A stretch of 64,000 nt of DNA, taken from NCBI GenBank assembly GCA_963723165.1, contig CAVRPP010000010.1:130023-194022 (forward strand), written 5' to 3'. The DNA is from UBA4744 sp963723165. Its GTDB lineage: Bacteria; Actinomycetota; Acidimicrobiia; Spongiisociales; UBA4744. The notes below the pieces were generated by a model. It searched no databases. It was not told the origin of the DNA and saw only the letters and a program-made list of their open reading frames with translations. The translations under genes were made by a program, and so were the position numbers. This document shows positions 1 through 7,205 of the stretch, in pieces (position 1 is the stretch's first letter; each line of letters begins with the position of its first letter).

Positions 1-198
1 GCGGGCTGTGATCTGTCCTTCGCCCGCCTGGAGGACCTGCCCGAAGATCACTTCATCAACCATGGCAGGGTCCAGCCCAGATCGCCGGAGGGCTTCCCGG
101 ATGGCTTCACCACCCATCTCGACTGCACGCAGAGGGGCGAGGCCGCCCCCGAATTTACCGAGCGGCGTTCTGGCGATTCCGGTAACTACAGCACCCAT
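1..198 (-). CDS. Acetyl-CoA acetyltransferase (thiolase), N-terminal part
   Basis: Only the first 66 codons are present; the gene runs off the left edge. The ATG (198-196) follows a good GGAG ribosome binding site. The visible residues VVTGIARTPLGKFGG, then GGEAIREAL and VDEVIFGQVLQAG, are the N-terminal signature of type II thiolases, cytoplasmic enzymes that condense or cleave acetyl-CoA/3-ketoacyl-CoA units. The nucleophilic cysteine (usually near residue 90) lies outside the window. The gene is divergent from methylmalonyl-CoA epimerase, which suits a short-chain acyl-CoA locus. Whether it is biosynthetic or degradative cannot be told. Confidence 0.85.
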   Translation of the reverse strand, partial: MGAVVTGIARTPLGKFGGGLAPLRAVEMGGEAIREALRRSGLDPAMVDEVIFGQVLQAGEGQITAR

Positions 199-257
199 AG
201 CTCACTCCTCTCTGCTCCGCAGGCTACCCGCGGCATGGCTGATCAGGATCGGGCGGG

Positions 258-263
258 TAGCCT
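258..263 (+). promoter_or_regulatory. -10 box (TAGCCT) for leaderless mce
   Basis: TAGCCT ends 6 nt before the mce ATG and no ribosome binding site intervenes. This spacing puts the transcription start at or next to the start codon, so the mRNA is probably leaderless. No clear -35 box is visible. Confidence 0.5.
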
Positions 264-269
264 GCCCGG

Positions 270-674
270 ATGAGGTTGATCAACATCGATCACGTGGCGA
301 TCGCCGTGCATGATCTTGACGAGGCGCTCGACGAATACGAACGGCAATACCACGTGCGGGCTGCGTCCCGAGAGGTCATCGAGGAACAAGGGGTGGAGGA
401 GGCCATGCTTCCCATCGGCGCCTCTCATGTGCAGTTGCTGGCGCCCCTGCACCCCGACACGCCCGTTGGCCGCTTCCTGGCCAAACACGGAGAGGGCCTC
501 CATCACATTGCCTATGCAGTTCCCTCGATAGACGAAGCTCTGCGGCATCTGGTCGACGAGGAGGTAGAGCTGATCGACGATCATCCGCGGGTAGGCGGAG
601 GCGGGCACCGGATCGCCTTCGTGCATCCCCGGGCCCTGGCCGGTACGCTCATCGAACTGGTGGAACTGCAATGA
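270..674 (+). CDS. mce: Methylmalonyl-CoA epimerase
   Basis: 134 aa, the usual size. It interconverts (R)- and (S)-methylmalonyl-CoA in propionyl-CoA metabolism. It is a two-module vicinal-oxygen-chelate fold. Module one opens INIDHVAIAVHDLDEAL, giving the metal-binding histidine. Module two carries GLHHIAYAV (second metal-ligand region) and ends in LIELVEL, whose glutamate is the usual metal ligand. The start is fixed by the -10 box 6 nt upstream. The stop overlaps the next ATG (ATGA), so it is translationally coupled to the small carboxylase-epsilon-like gene. Thiolase is divergent on the other side. Confidence 0.93.
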   Translation: MRLINIDHVAIAVHDLDEALDEYERQYHVRAASREVIEEQGVEEAMLPIGASHVQLLAPLHPDTPVGRFLAKHGEGLHHIAYAVPSIDEALRHLVDEEVELIDDHPRVGGGGHRIAFVHPRALAGTLIELVELQ

Positions 675-973
675 GTGATCAAGAACCTGAGTCAGACACT
701 TCACCCGGGGTTGAGAACACCGGAGAACTTGACGATTCCCAGATCGAGATTACCGGTGGCGCCGGTCCCTACGAAGCCGCCGCGATCATGGCTGCCATCG
801 ACGCCGCCTTGACCGAAGAGCTGGTCAACCTGGCCGTTCCCAGCCAACCGGACACACCAGGTGCCTGGTTCATGTCCGGCCGACCACACGTGGTCCTCGG
901 TCCGCGAGTAACGTTCCAGGGTCTCTCACCCACCCCCGGTTCCGACGACGAAAACGGCGGCCCGGAGAACTGA
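671..973 (+). CDS. Acyl-CoA carboxylase epsilon subunit-like protein
   Basis: 100 aa, coupled to mce by ATGA overlap. An acidic N-terminal tail (about 25 residues) precedes a compact domain, IEITGGAGPYEAAAIMAAID, and a later tryptophan/basic region (AWFMSGRP). This layout resembles the small epsilon subunit of actinobacterial acetyl/propionyl-CoA carboxylases: a short beta strand with a conserved glycine, an alanine-rich helix and a terminal W..R stretch. That role fits the neighbouring epimerase, which acts on the carboxylase product. The family assignment rests on pattern resemblance only; it could be an unrelated small acidic protein. Confidence 0.5.
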   Translation: MSDQEPESDTSPGVENTGELDDSQIEITGGAGPYEAAAIMAAIDAALTEELVNLAVPSQPDTPGAWFMSGRPHVVLGPRVTFQGLSPTPGSDDENGGPEN

Positions 974-998
974 GGCAAGGCCCAGCTCGCTTCGCTCG

Positions 999-1105
999 CA
1001 GTTCTCAGTTACCAGTTACCGGTTTCCAGTTCTGATCCCATCGCCATCAGGTGGTATGCCTCACTGGCTACTGGCTACTGGCTACTGGCTACTGGCTACT
1101 GGCTA
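999..1105. repeat. Paired heptamer arrays (CAGTNNC family)
   Basis: The left array, 999-1033, has five in-phase 7-nt units: CAGTTCT, CAGTTAC, CAGTTAC, CGGTTTC, CAGTTCT. The right array, 1064-1105, has six perfect copies of CTGGCTA, which on the other strand read CAGTAGC-phase units. The two arrays therefore face each other as an inverted pair separated by 30 nt. The left array is preceded by a GCTCGCTTCGCTCG stretch (986-999). Related arrays occur near 5583, 24823 and 28771. Confidence 0.85.
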
Positions 1106-1155
1106 CTGGTTGCTGATTCCTCAATGCGGACCGGTATTAGACCGAAATACCTGTT

Positions 1156-2250
1156 GTGAACGCCCCGTTGGCCGGTTCCGAGGTTCGTCGAACCGAGCGC
1201 GCCACCCATCTCGTCATCCTGATGGTGGTGCTCGGCTTGCTGCTGCCGTTGCTGCTCTGGCCCGGTATCGCCGCGCTGGTGTGGTCCCTGCGTTCCGAAA
1301 GCAAGCTCAGTCTGGTGGTCTACGACCAGACCGTTCCAGACGCTTCCTATCTGGAGCACGCCTCGCTCGGGTTGGTGCTCGAGTACGAGAAGGTTCCCTT
1401 TGCCAAGGAGGATTCCTTCATAGGCGCAGGACCCGGTGGAGCCCCGCACGGGGCCTGGCCTGCAACCGCGCCGGATCTGATCATGCTGGTCGATGCCTAC
1501 GGGGTCTACGTCGACGACGACGGCGAGGTATCGGACCAGGGCACTAATCGCATAACGGATGCGTTCGGGGAAGAGGATGCCGACACCGTTCTGGACTGGG
1601 CCGCTTCGGGGACCATGGTATTTGGGGAGTTCAACATCTTTGGCGAACCGACGGCGTCTCCGGCGTCGCTGAGACTCCAGGGACTCTTCGGCGTGGAGCG
1701 AACCGGGTGGGCGGGGCGGCCCTTCGATGATCTGGCCGCCGTCCCTGAGCGTTTGATGGCCCTGGCCGGAGGGACCTGGGATTACACCGGTGGGGGCATC
1801 GTTCTGCTGGCGCCGGGACCGGAAGGTGCCTCGGTGGTGGTGCTCACCGCCGATGAGTTGGCGGATCCACTGCCGGTCGTTGAAGGGACCCTCCCCGGCT
1901 CGGGCCGGTCCGCGGCGGCGAGGCTGGATGGATGGTTCGAGATCATCGCCGCCGCTCCCGGAACAGAGGTAGACATGCTGATGCGGCTTCCGGTGAACGA
2001 ATCCGGTCGTATTCTCCTCAGTCAGGCGGGCATACCGACGGAATGGCCCTTCCTGGTCCGTACCGAGAAATCCCTCTACCTGGCCGCCGATGCTTCCGAG
2101 AACAGTGTTGAGTTCCCATTGCGAAGGATGACAGGCTCTCCGGCCTTGATGCGGGTTCTGCCGCAGTCGCCGGAAACCGAATTCTTCTACAGGGTGTACA
2201 TGCCCGTGGTGCGATGGCTCGTGGACAATGCCAACTCAGAGGACCGATAG
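1156..2250 (+). CDS. Membrane-anchored protein of a polysaccharide-synthesis cluster, function unknown
   Basis: 364 aa from a GTG start; no strong ribosome binding site is visible. A basic cytoplasmic tail of about 17 residues is followed by one hydrophobic helix (about 18-44). The rest is predicted outside the membrane. Its motifs are VVYDQTVPDASYLEH near 58-72, DLIMLVDAYGVYVDDDG near 107-123 and GTMVFGEFNIFGEPT near 152-166. I recall similar motif strings in uncharacterised proteins encoded beside family 2 glycosyltransferases, but I cannot name the family. It is first in a run with a receiver, a HEAT-repeat protein and a glycosyltransferase, so an accessory role in exopolysaccharide synthesis or export is likely but inferred. 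Confidence 0.6.
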   Translation: MNAPLAGSEVRRTERATHLVILMVVLGLLLPLLLWPGIAALVWSLRSESKLSLVVYDQTVPDASYLEHASLGLVLEYEKVPFAKEDSFIGAGPGGAPHGAWPATAPDLIMLVDAYGVYVDDDGEVSDQGTNRITDAFGEEDADTVLDWAASGTMVFGEFNIFGEPTASPASLRLQGLFGVERTGWAGRPFDDLAAVPERLMALAGGTWDYTGGGIVLLAPGPEGASVVVLTADELADPLPVVEGTLPGSGRSAAARLDGWFEIIAAAPGTEVDMLMRLPVNESGRILLSQAGIPTEWPFLVRTEKSLYLAADASENSVEFPLRRMTGSPALMRVLPQSPETEFFYRVYMPVVRWLVDNANSEDR

Positions 2251-2293
2251 CCAGTGCTGATTCCAGATCGCATTCACAGTAAGGTTTGGCGTT

Positions 2294-2680
2294 GTGAGTA
2301 GACCGCAAGTCCTGGTTGCCGAGGATGATCGTGTGGTTTCACTGCTCATCGCTCGCAGCCTCGAAGGCGTTGGTGCGCAGATCACCACCGTATACGACGG
2401 TATCGAGGCCTTCGAAGTGGACGTCACCACGGATTTCAATCTGGTTTTGCTCGACCAGGTGATGCCGGGCCTTCTGGGGGTGGAGGTCCTGCAACGCTGG
2501 ATCGACGACGGCAAGAACATGCCGGTCATCATGGTGTCGGCGCTCACCGCCGAAGAAGACATCGTCCGCTGCCTGGAACTTGGTGCGGTCGACTTCATTC
2601 GTAAGCCGTTCAGCGTGAGGGAGTTGCTGGCCCGGGTGAAAGTGCACCTGCGCGCCCAGGGCTTCGAACCGGAGCTTTAG
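2294..2680 (+). CDS. Stand-alone response regulator receiver (CheY-like)
   Basis: 128 aa, GTG start, a single receiver domain with no output domain. All phosphorylation residues are present: acidic pocket E10-D11-D12, acceptor D54 (LVLLDQVMPG), S82 and K104 (RKPF). It would accept phosphate from a histidine kinase and signal by protein contact. No kinase lies nearby; the closest in the window is at 37.9 kb. Sitting between the anchored protein and the HEAT-repeat/glycosyltransferase pair, it may couple a phosphorelay to polysaccharide synthesis after translation. That last point is inference. Confidence 0.88.
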   Translation: MSRPQVLVAEDDRVVSLLIARSLEGVGAQITTVYDGIEAFEVDVTTDFNLVLLDQVMPGLLGVEVLQRWIDDGKNMPVIMVSALTAEEDIVRCLELGAVDFIRKPFSVRELLARVKVHLRAQGFEPEL

Positions 2681-2685
2681 GGCGT

Positions 2686-2746
2686 CCTCCCCCTGACGAG
2701 CGGAGCTCGTCGGTGAGGGGGAGGTGTCGAGACCGGATAGGTCTCG
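2686..2746. repeat. Double stem-loop, REP-like intergenic element
   Basis: Two hairpins follow the receiver gene directly. The first, 2686-2724, pairs CCTCCCCCT and GACGAGC (5' arm) with GCTCGTC and AGGGGGAGG (3' arm) around a GGA loop, with a four-base bulge. The second, 2728-2746, is a perfect CGAGACC / GGTCTCG stem with a five-base loop. No T tract follows. It could attenuate or punctuate the operon, or be a dispersed palindromic repeat. Confidence 0.65.
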
Positions 2747-2859
2747 GTGGAGGGGGGATCGTTCTCACCACGGTGCATTGGGTTTCCGCATGTATTTGCC
2801 CCCGCGAACGCATCAATAGGCCTCCTTCGCGTGCCGATGCAATAAGCCAGGAGGAATTC

Positions 2860-2967
2860 ATGTCGTGCGCCCTCAACTTGTGGACGCGTCGGCCTGCCGT
2901 GCTCTTCAGCACCGGCGAGGCCGCCTGCTCGCGCGCCGCCTCCGTTTCGGGGTGGGGTGAATCGTGA
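2860..2967 (+). CDS. Short ORF (35 aa) coupled to the HEAT-repeat gene
   Basis: An ATG with a perfect AGGAGG site 7 nt upstream opens a 35-codon frame whose TGA overlaps the GTG start of the next gene (GTGA). The peptide is rich in Arg, Ala and Ser and has two cysteines (C3, C22). It has no recognisable domain or membrane segment. The strong ribosome binding site and the exact stop/start overlap suggest that it is translated and sets re-initiation on the HEAT-repeat gene, which has no ribosome binding site of its own outside this ORF. It may be a leader peptide rather than a functional protein. Confidence 0.45.
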   Translation: MSCALNLWTRRPAVLFSTGEAACSRAASVSGWGES

Positions 2968-4142
2968 GCGAACTCATGCTTCCCATCCTTGCCATCCTCG
3001 GCGCAGTAACTGCAATTGCCGGTTCGAGCCTCTTTGTCTACAAACTGATCCGCCATCGCCGTGAACGGTTCGATGAGTTCCGGCGGGCCTCGTACATCGG
3101 GGCGCTGAGCGAGATGGCCACCCGCTCCGGGTATCCCCTGGAGATGTTGCGCCGCTGGTCACCCGATGGTGTGTTCCTCGAGACCCTGCTCGAGTTCTTG
3201 AAGTTCCTGCAGGGTGGTGAGCGTCAGAACCTCCTCCGTCTGGCCAGGGAGTTGGGGATCGTCGAACGTTTCGTCACCGAGCTCCGCACCTCAAAAGGCC
3301 GCAACACCCGCGTGCAGGCGGTCAAAGCCCTGGCCGAGTTTGCCGATCCGGCCTCCGCCGATGCGCTGCTTGAAGCGCTCGGGGACAAGGTTGATGAGAT
3401 CCGCTGGCAGGCCGCCGGAGCTCTTGCCAAGATCGGGGATCCGCGAGCCGTCCGGCCCTTGCTCGAGACTCTGCAAACGGAATCGGAGTGGGGGGCCAGC
3501 CGGATCGGCGACACGCTGGTGTCCTTCGGAGCGGCTGCCGTCCCCGACCTGGCTCGATATGCCCTGCTCAGCGATCCCAACCTATCTTCGAACACCGCCC
3601 ATCTGCCGCTGATTGCGAGAGTTCTTGGGATAATCGGCGACGTTCGCGCCGAGCCGGCAATGCTGTCCGCGCTCGAGTCGGATGAGGCCGAATTGCGGAT
3701 CCGGGCGGCCGCCGCCCTCGGAACAGTCGGGTCGCTGGCTTGTGTTCCTGCCCTGCTCAGGGGTCTGCATGATTCCGAGTGGGAGGTGCGGGCCCAAGCG
3801 GCTGCCGCCCTCGGGCGGCAAATGGACGGACGGGCCATCGAAGGCCTCCGGGGAGCAATGCGCGACGAGAACTGGTGGGTCCGCCAAAACAGCGCTCAGG
3901 CTCTCTCGGAGATCCCTGGTGGCGTCGTCGCTCTGGTCGAGGGTCTCGAGGACGAAGATCGGTTCGCCCGCGACGCTTCCATCGAGCGCCTCATGGCAAT
4001 GGGTCTGGTCCGCAAGGCGGTTGACGCGGTCAAGGGTGGAGCGGGCGACGATCAAGACCGCCATATCGTGCGCCAGCTCGTCGTGTTGGGCAGGGGTGAA
4101 TACCTGCAGGACAAAGCAGCGAACGAAAAGGTGGCCGGATGA
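2964..4142 (+). CDS. Membrane-anchored HEAT-repeat protein
   Basis: 392 aa from GTG. An N-terminal membrane helix (about residues 5-27) is followed by a basic stretch and then by helical repeats from about residue 100 to 350. Typical HEAT units are visible, such as RVQAVKALAEFADPASADAL, IRWQAAGALAKIGDPRAVRP and VRAQAAAALGRQMDGRAIEG. HEAT solenoids are protein-binding scaffolds. The gene is coupled to the short ORF upstream (GTGA) and to the glycosyltransferase downstream (ATGA). A scaffold that recruits or regulates the synthase at the membrane is the most economical role, but it is inferred. Confidence 0.85.
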   Translation: MSELMLPILAILGAVTAIAGSSLFVYKLIRHRRERFDEFRRASYIGALSEMATRSGYPLEMLRRWSPDGVFLETLLEFLKFLQGGERQNLLRLARELGIVERFVTELRTSKGRNTRVQAVKALAEFADPASADALLEALGDKVDEIRWQAAGALAKIGDPRAVRPLLETLQTESEWGASRIGDTLVSFGAAAVPDLARYALLSDPNLSSNTAHLPLIARVLGIIGDVRAEPAMLSALESDEAELRIRAAAALGTVGSLACVPALLRGLHDSEWEVRAQAAAALGRQMDGRAIEGLRGAMRDENWWVRQNSAQALSEIPGGVVALVEGLEDEDRFARDASIERLMAMGLVRKAVDAVKGGAGDDQDRHIVRQLVVLGRGEYLQDKAANEKVAG

Positions 4143-5551
4143 GTTTCATTGAACTGTTCAGCTACGTGATCCTGGCCTACTTCATCGTGATGGAGCTGCA
4201 ACTGCTGTTCGTGAGCGCAGTGTCGTTCTTTGCGCTTCGCCGGGACCACTTCACGTCGTCGCACGGCCGGCTCCACGACATGCTGACCTCCGACACGACG
4301 CCGCCCGTTTCGATCATTATTCCGGCCTACAACGAGGCTGCCGGGATAACGGAATCGGTACGGTCGATGGCCATGCTGAAGTACACCCGGAAAGAAATCA
4401 TCGTCGTCAACGACGGCAGTTCCGATGAGACGGTGAAGCGGATGATCGACGAGTTCAGGATGGAACCCATTGACGTTCCGTTCCGGCCCAGCCTCGAAAC
4501 CGAAGTCATCCACCGCGTATACAAATCTCGACTCCCGTTGCCGATCGTTCTGGTCGACAAGGAAAACGGAGGCAAGGGAGACGCGATCAACGCGGGAATC
4601 AACATCGCCCGTTATCCGTATGTGATGGCTACCGACGCCGATATGGTGCTCGATGACGAGTGCCTGCTGCGGGCCGTCCGGCATTTCGTCGAGGATCGCT
4701 CGCGGACCATTGCCGTTGGGGGCAATGTGCGTCCTTTGAACGGCTGTGAGGTCCGGAGGGGCAAGGTCACCAATGTTTCGCTGCCCCGTCGCCCCGTCGA
4801 ACTGGCACAGGTCGTCGAATACATTCGCGGGTTCCTGTCGGCCCGGCCGGGTTGGTCGGCGCTGGGCTCGCTCCTCATCGTGTCCGGTGCCTTCGGGATC
4901 TTCCAGAAAGCGGCGGTGATCGAAGTCGGTGGGTTCCGGCATGGTCATCTGGGCGAGGACATGGAGCTGACGATGCGGCTGCACCGTCACTTCCGCAAGC
5001 GGCGGATTCCCTACCGGATCGTCTATGCCCCCGACGCGGTGGCATGGACGGAAGTGCCCGTAACCCGTCAGGTCCTGAGGAAACAGCGGATCCGCTGGCA
5101 CCGCGGGTTGATGCAGGTCATCTGGCAGTACAAAGCCATGCTGTTCAACCCGCGTTATGGGGTCGTCGGCATGCTCGGCTGGCCCGCCTTCGTCGCGTTT
5201 GAGTTCGTAGCTCCGATCGTCGAGTTCGTCGGGTGGTTGGTGATACCGGCGTCGATCATTCTGGGGTTCCTGAACTGGGAAATCGCCCTGCCCCTGCTGC
5301 TCGTCTCGCTCATTCTCGGTGCAGCCAACTCGCTGATAGGGCTCTTTCTCGACGAGCGCTTCGGCTACTACAACGCGCCGGGCGAGGCCGCCAAACTGCT
5401 GGTCTATTCGCTCGGCGAGCAACTGGGGATGCGACAGCGCACCGTATGGTGGCGGGTGAGAGCCATGTTCTGGAATCCGCGCTTCAAGACCTGGGGTGAC
5501 ATGCAGCGCACCGGCGTCGGGAATCTCGGTTCGGAGAAGGGTTCGGGCTAA
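4139..5551 (+). CDS. Processive family 2 glycosyltransferase (PgaC/cellulose synthase-like)
   Basis: 470 aa, ATG overlapping the upstream stop. A membrane helix at about 5-28 is followed by a cytoplasmic GT-A domain. All key motifs are present: nucleotide-binding VNDGSSDE (D92), metal-binding TDADMVLD (D166, D168), catalytic GEDMELT (E273-D274) and the processivity motif QRIRW (316-320). Two or more C-terminal membrane segments (about 345-420) would form the translocation channel. Such enzymes polymerise a sugar nucleotide into a beta-linked chain while exporting it. The product sugar cannot be told. It is last in the operon that begins at 1156. Confidence 0.9.
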   Translation: MSFIELFSYVILAYFIVMELQLLFVSAVSFFALRRDHFTSSHGRLHDMLTSDTTPPVSIIIPAYNEAAGITESVRSMAMLKYTRKEIIVVNDGSSDETVKRMIDEFRMEPIDVPFRPSLETEVIHRVYKSRLPLPIVLVDKENGGKGDAINAGINIARYPYVMATDADMVLDDECLLRAVRHFVEDRSRTIAVGGNVRPLNGCEVRRGKVTNVSLPRRPVELAQVVEYIRGFLSARPGWSALGSLLIVSGAFGIFQKAAVIEVGGFRHGHLGEDMELTMRLHRHFRKRRIPYRIVYAPDAVAWTEVPVTRQVLRKQRIRWHRGLMQVIWQYKAMLFNPRYGVVGMLGWPAFVAFEFVAPIVEFVGWLVIPASIILGFLNWEIALPLLLVSLILGAANSLIGLFLDERFGYYNAPGEAAKLLVYSLGEQLGMRQRTVWWRVRAMFWNPRFKTWGDMQRTGVGNLGSEKGSG

Positions 5552-5570
5552 ACAGCAAACGAGTTCCCCG

Positions 5571-5638
5571 GTTACTGGTTCGCAGTTCGCAGTTCCCAGT
5601 TCGCAGGAATGGTGTGCCTTCAGTGACGACTGACGACT
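5571..5638. repeat. Heptamer arrays (CAGTNNC family) between convergent genes
   Basis: CAGTTCG, CAGTTCC and CAGTTCG stand in perfect 7-nt phase at 5583-5603. They are preceded by one reverse-oriented unit (GTTACTGG, 5571-5578) and followed by two reverse-oriented ACTGACG-type units (5622-5638) that run into the murJ stop codon. The array lies in the short gap between the glycosyltransferase and murJ stops. Confidence 0.7.
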
Positions 5639-7205
5639 ACTTCATCCGCTTCCGCAGCTCGTGCAGTTCGGGTGAGCGCATCAGTCGGGAAACGGCCAGG
5701 TAGACGGCCATCACAATGGCGGCACCAATCGCCACCAGTCCGAGTGAACCCCAGAACCCGGGTAGTTCGTCTCCCGAAATCCACTGCACCGCCAGCCAGG
5801 CAATCGGTGCGGAAACTGCCACCCCGACTGAACCTCTCACCAGGGCGCCGGCAATGGCGGAGACCCCCTCGCGACCCGCTCTCGAGTGCCAGGCGGTCCC
5901 CAGGACGATGGTGTAGAGAACCATTGCCAGGGTGCTGGCCACGGCGAAACCGGGCTCATCGAAGCGGCTCAACCACCAGTACAGACCGATGGCTACGACG
6001 GTGCCGGCAGTTCCTATGAATACCGGGGTCCACATCTGGCGGCGAGCATAGAAGGCCCGGGAGTAGATCTGGTGGGCACCCCAGGCAGGGACCGAGAGGC
6101 CGTAGAACACCAGCAGCGTTGCCGTGAGCACGGTGTCGCTCGGACCGAACTCGCCCCGCTCGTAGACGACCCGTACGGCCGGTTGGGAAAGAGCGAGGAT
6201 GGCGGCGACGGCCGGGGCGCTGACGAAAATGGTGTACCGGATCGTCCTGGCGACGGTGGCTGCCATCTCCTGAAGCTTGCCTTCTTCGACCAGTCTGGCC
6301 AGATAGGGATAGGCAGCCACGCCCGCAGTTTGGGCGATGACCCCGATGGGCAGCATGTTCAAACGGCGTGCGTAGGTGAGCGCAGAGATGCCACCTGCCT
6401 CGGTCAGCTGGCCGAAGAGCCGGACGAACTGTTCGTCGAGCACAGCGATCGATTGCCCGAGCATCAGAGGGAGGGCCAACAGCAAGTACTCCCGGAGAGC
6501 GGGATGCCGGAGCGGAACGCCGTTCACCCACCGCAGACCGGCCCGGCGGGCCCCGTACCACTGCAGAGCGAAGTTGCCGACAAAGGCCCCCCCGACCGCA
6601 CCCCAGGCGAAACCGGCAGCTGAGGTGCTGCCGATGGCCCACGAAATGAGTCCACCGGCGATGATGCCGAGGTTGTAGATGACCGGTGCGACGGCGGGGA
6701 TGGCGAAACGCTGATGAGCGTATTGGACGGCCATCCACAGCGAACCAAGCACAAAGAAGATCTGGGCGGGGAGGACGATGCGAGTAAGCCGGGTCACCTC
6801 GGCAGCCTGGGAGACGTCGAAGCGCGGGTACACCAGGTCCGTCAGCGATCCGGCGAAGATCATCGCCAGTACCGTCAAGCCGAGCATCGCCAGTGCCACC
6901 GGACGAAAGACGGCGGCGAAAGCCCGATGTCCTTCCTCCACGTCGCCCCGCACCATGTGGCGAGTGATGATCGGGATGAAGGTCACCGTGAGGTACCCGC
7001 CGGCCATCAGATAGAACAGGACGTCGGGGATGACGAAGGCTGCCTGGTAGGCATCCCCGGCGGCGGTGTTGCCCAACAGGCCTGCCAGTGCGACGTTGCG
7101 AAGCATGCCGAGGACACGGGAAAGGAGGATCCCGGCGGATACGACCAGAGCGGCTTTGCCCATCCCTCCTGTCGATCCTCCGCTGTTGTCGCCGGGGTCG
7201 CTCAT
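5637..7205 (-). CDS. murJ: Lipid II flippase MurJ
   Basis: 522 aa, normal for the family. It is an almost wholly hydrophobic MOP-superfamily protein expected to have about 14 membrane helices. N-terminal motifs GILLSRVLGMLRNVALA and GNTAAGDAYQAAFVIPDVLF match MurJ/MviN. It would move lipid-linked peptidoglycan precursor across the cytoplasmic membrane. The start ATG overlaps the stop of the PHP gene (ATGA), so the two are translationally coupled. In many actinobacteria MurJ has a cytoplasmic pseudokinase tail; none is present here. Confidence 0.92.
   Translation of the reverse strand: MSDPGDNSGGSTGGMGKAALVVSAGILLSRVLGMLRNVALAGLLGNTAAGDAYQAAFVIPDVLFYLMAGGYLTVTFIPIITRHMVRGDVEEGHRAFAAVFRPVALAMLGLTVLAMIFAGSLTDLVYPRFDVSQAAEVTRLTRIVLPAQIFFVLGSLWMAVQYAHQRFAIPAVAPVIYNLGIIAGGLISWAIGSTSAAGFAWGAVGGAFVGNFALQWYGARRAGLRWVNGVPLRHPALREYLLLALPLMLGQSIAVLDEQFVRLFGQLTEAGGISALTYARRLNMLPIGVIAQTAGVAAYPYLARLVEEGKLQEMAATVARTIRYTIFVSAPAVAAILALSQPAVRVVYERGEFGPSDTVLTATLLVFYGLSVPAWGAHQIYSRAFYARRQMWTPVFIGTAGTVVAIGLYWWLSRFDEPGFAVASTLAMVLYTIVLGTAWHSRAGREGVSAIAGALVRGSVGVAVSAPIAWLAVQWISGDELPGFWGSLGLVAIGAAIVMAVYLAVSRLMRSPELHELRKRMK

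Noticed and set aside
1064..1105. Tandem 7-nt repeat considered as a CRISPR array
   Set aside because: Units are 7 nt without spacers; no cas genes are in the window.
4052..5422. 456-codon open frame antisense to the glycosyltransferase
   Set aside because: It is a high-GC shadow of the real gene: the sense frame has all GT2 motifs, while the antisense translation has no recognisable motif and no ribosome binding site.
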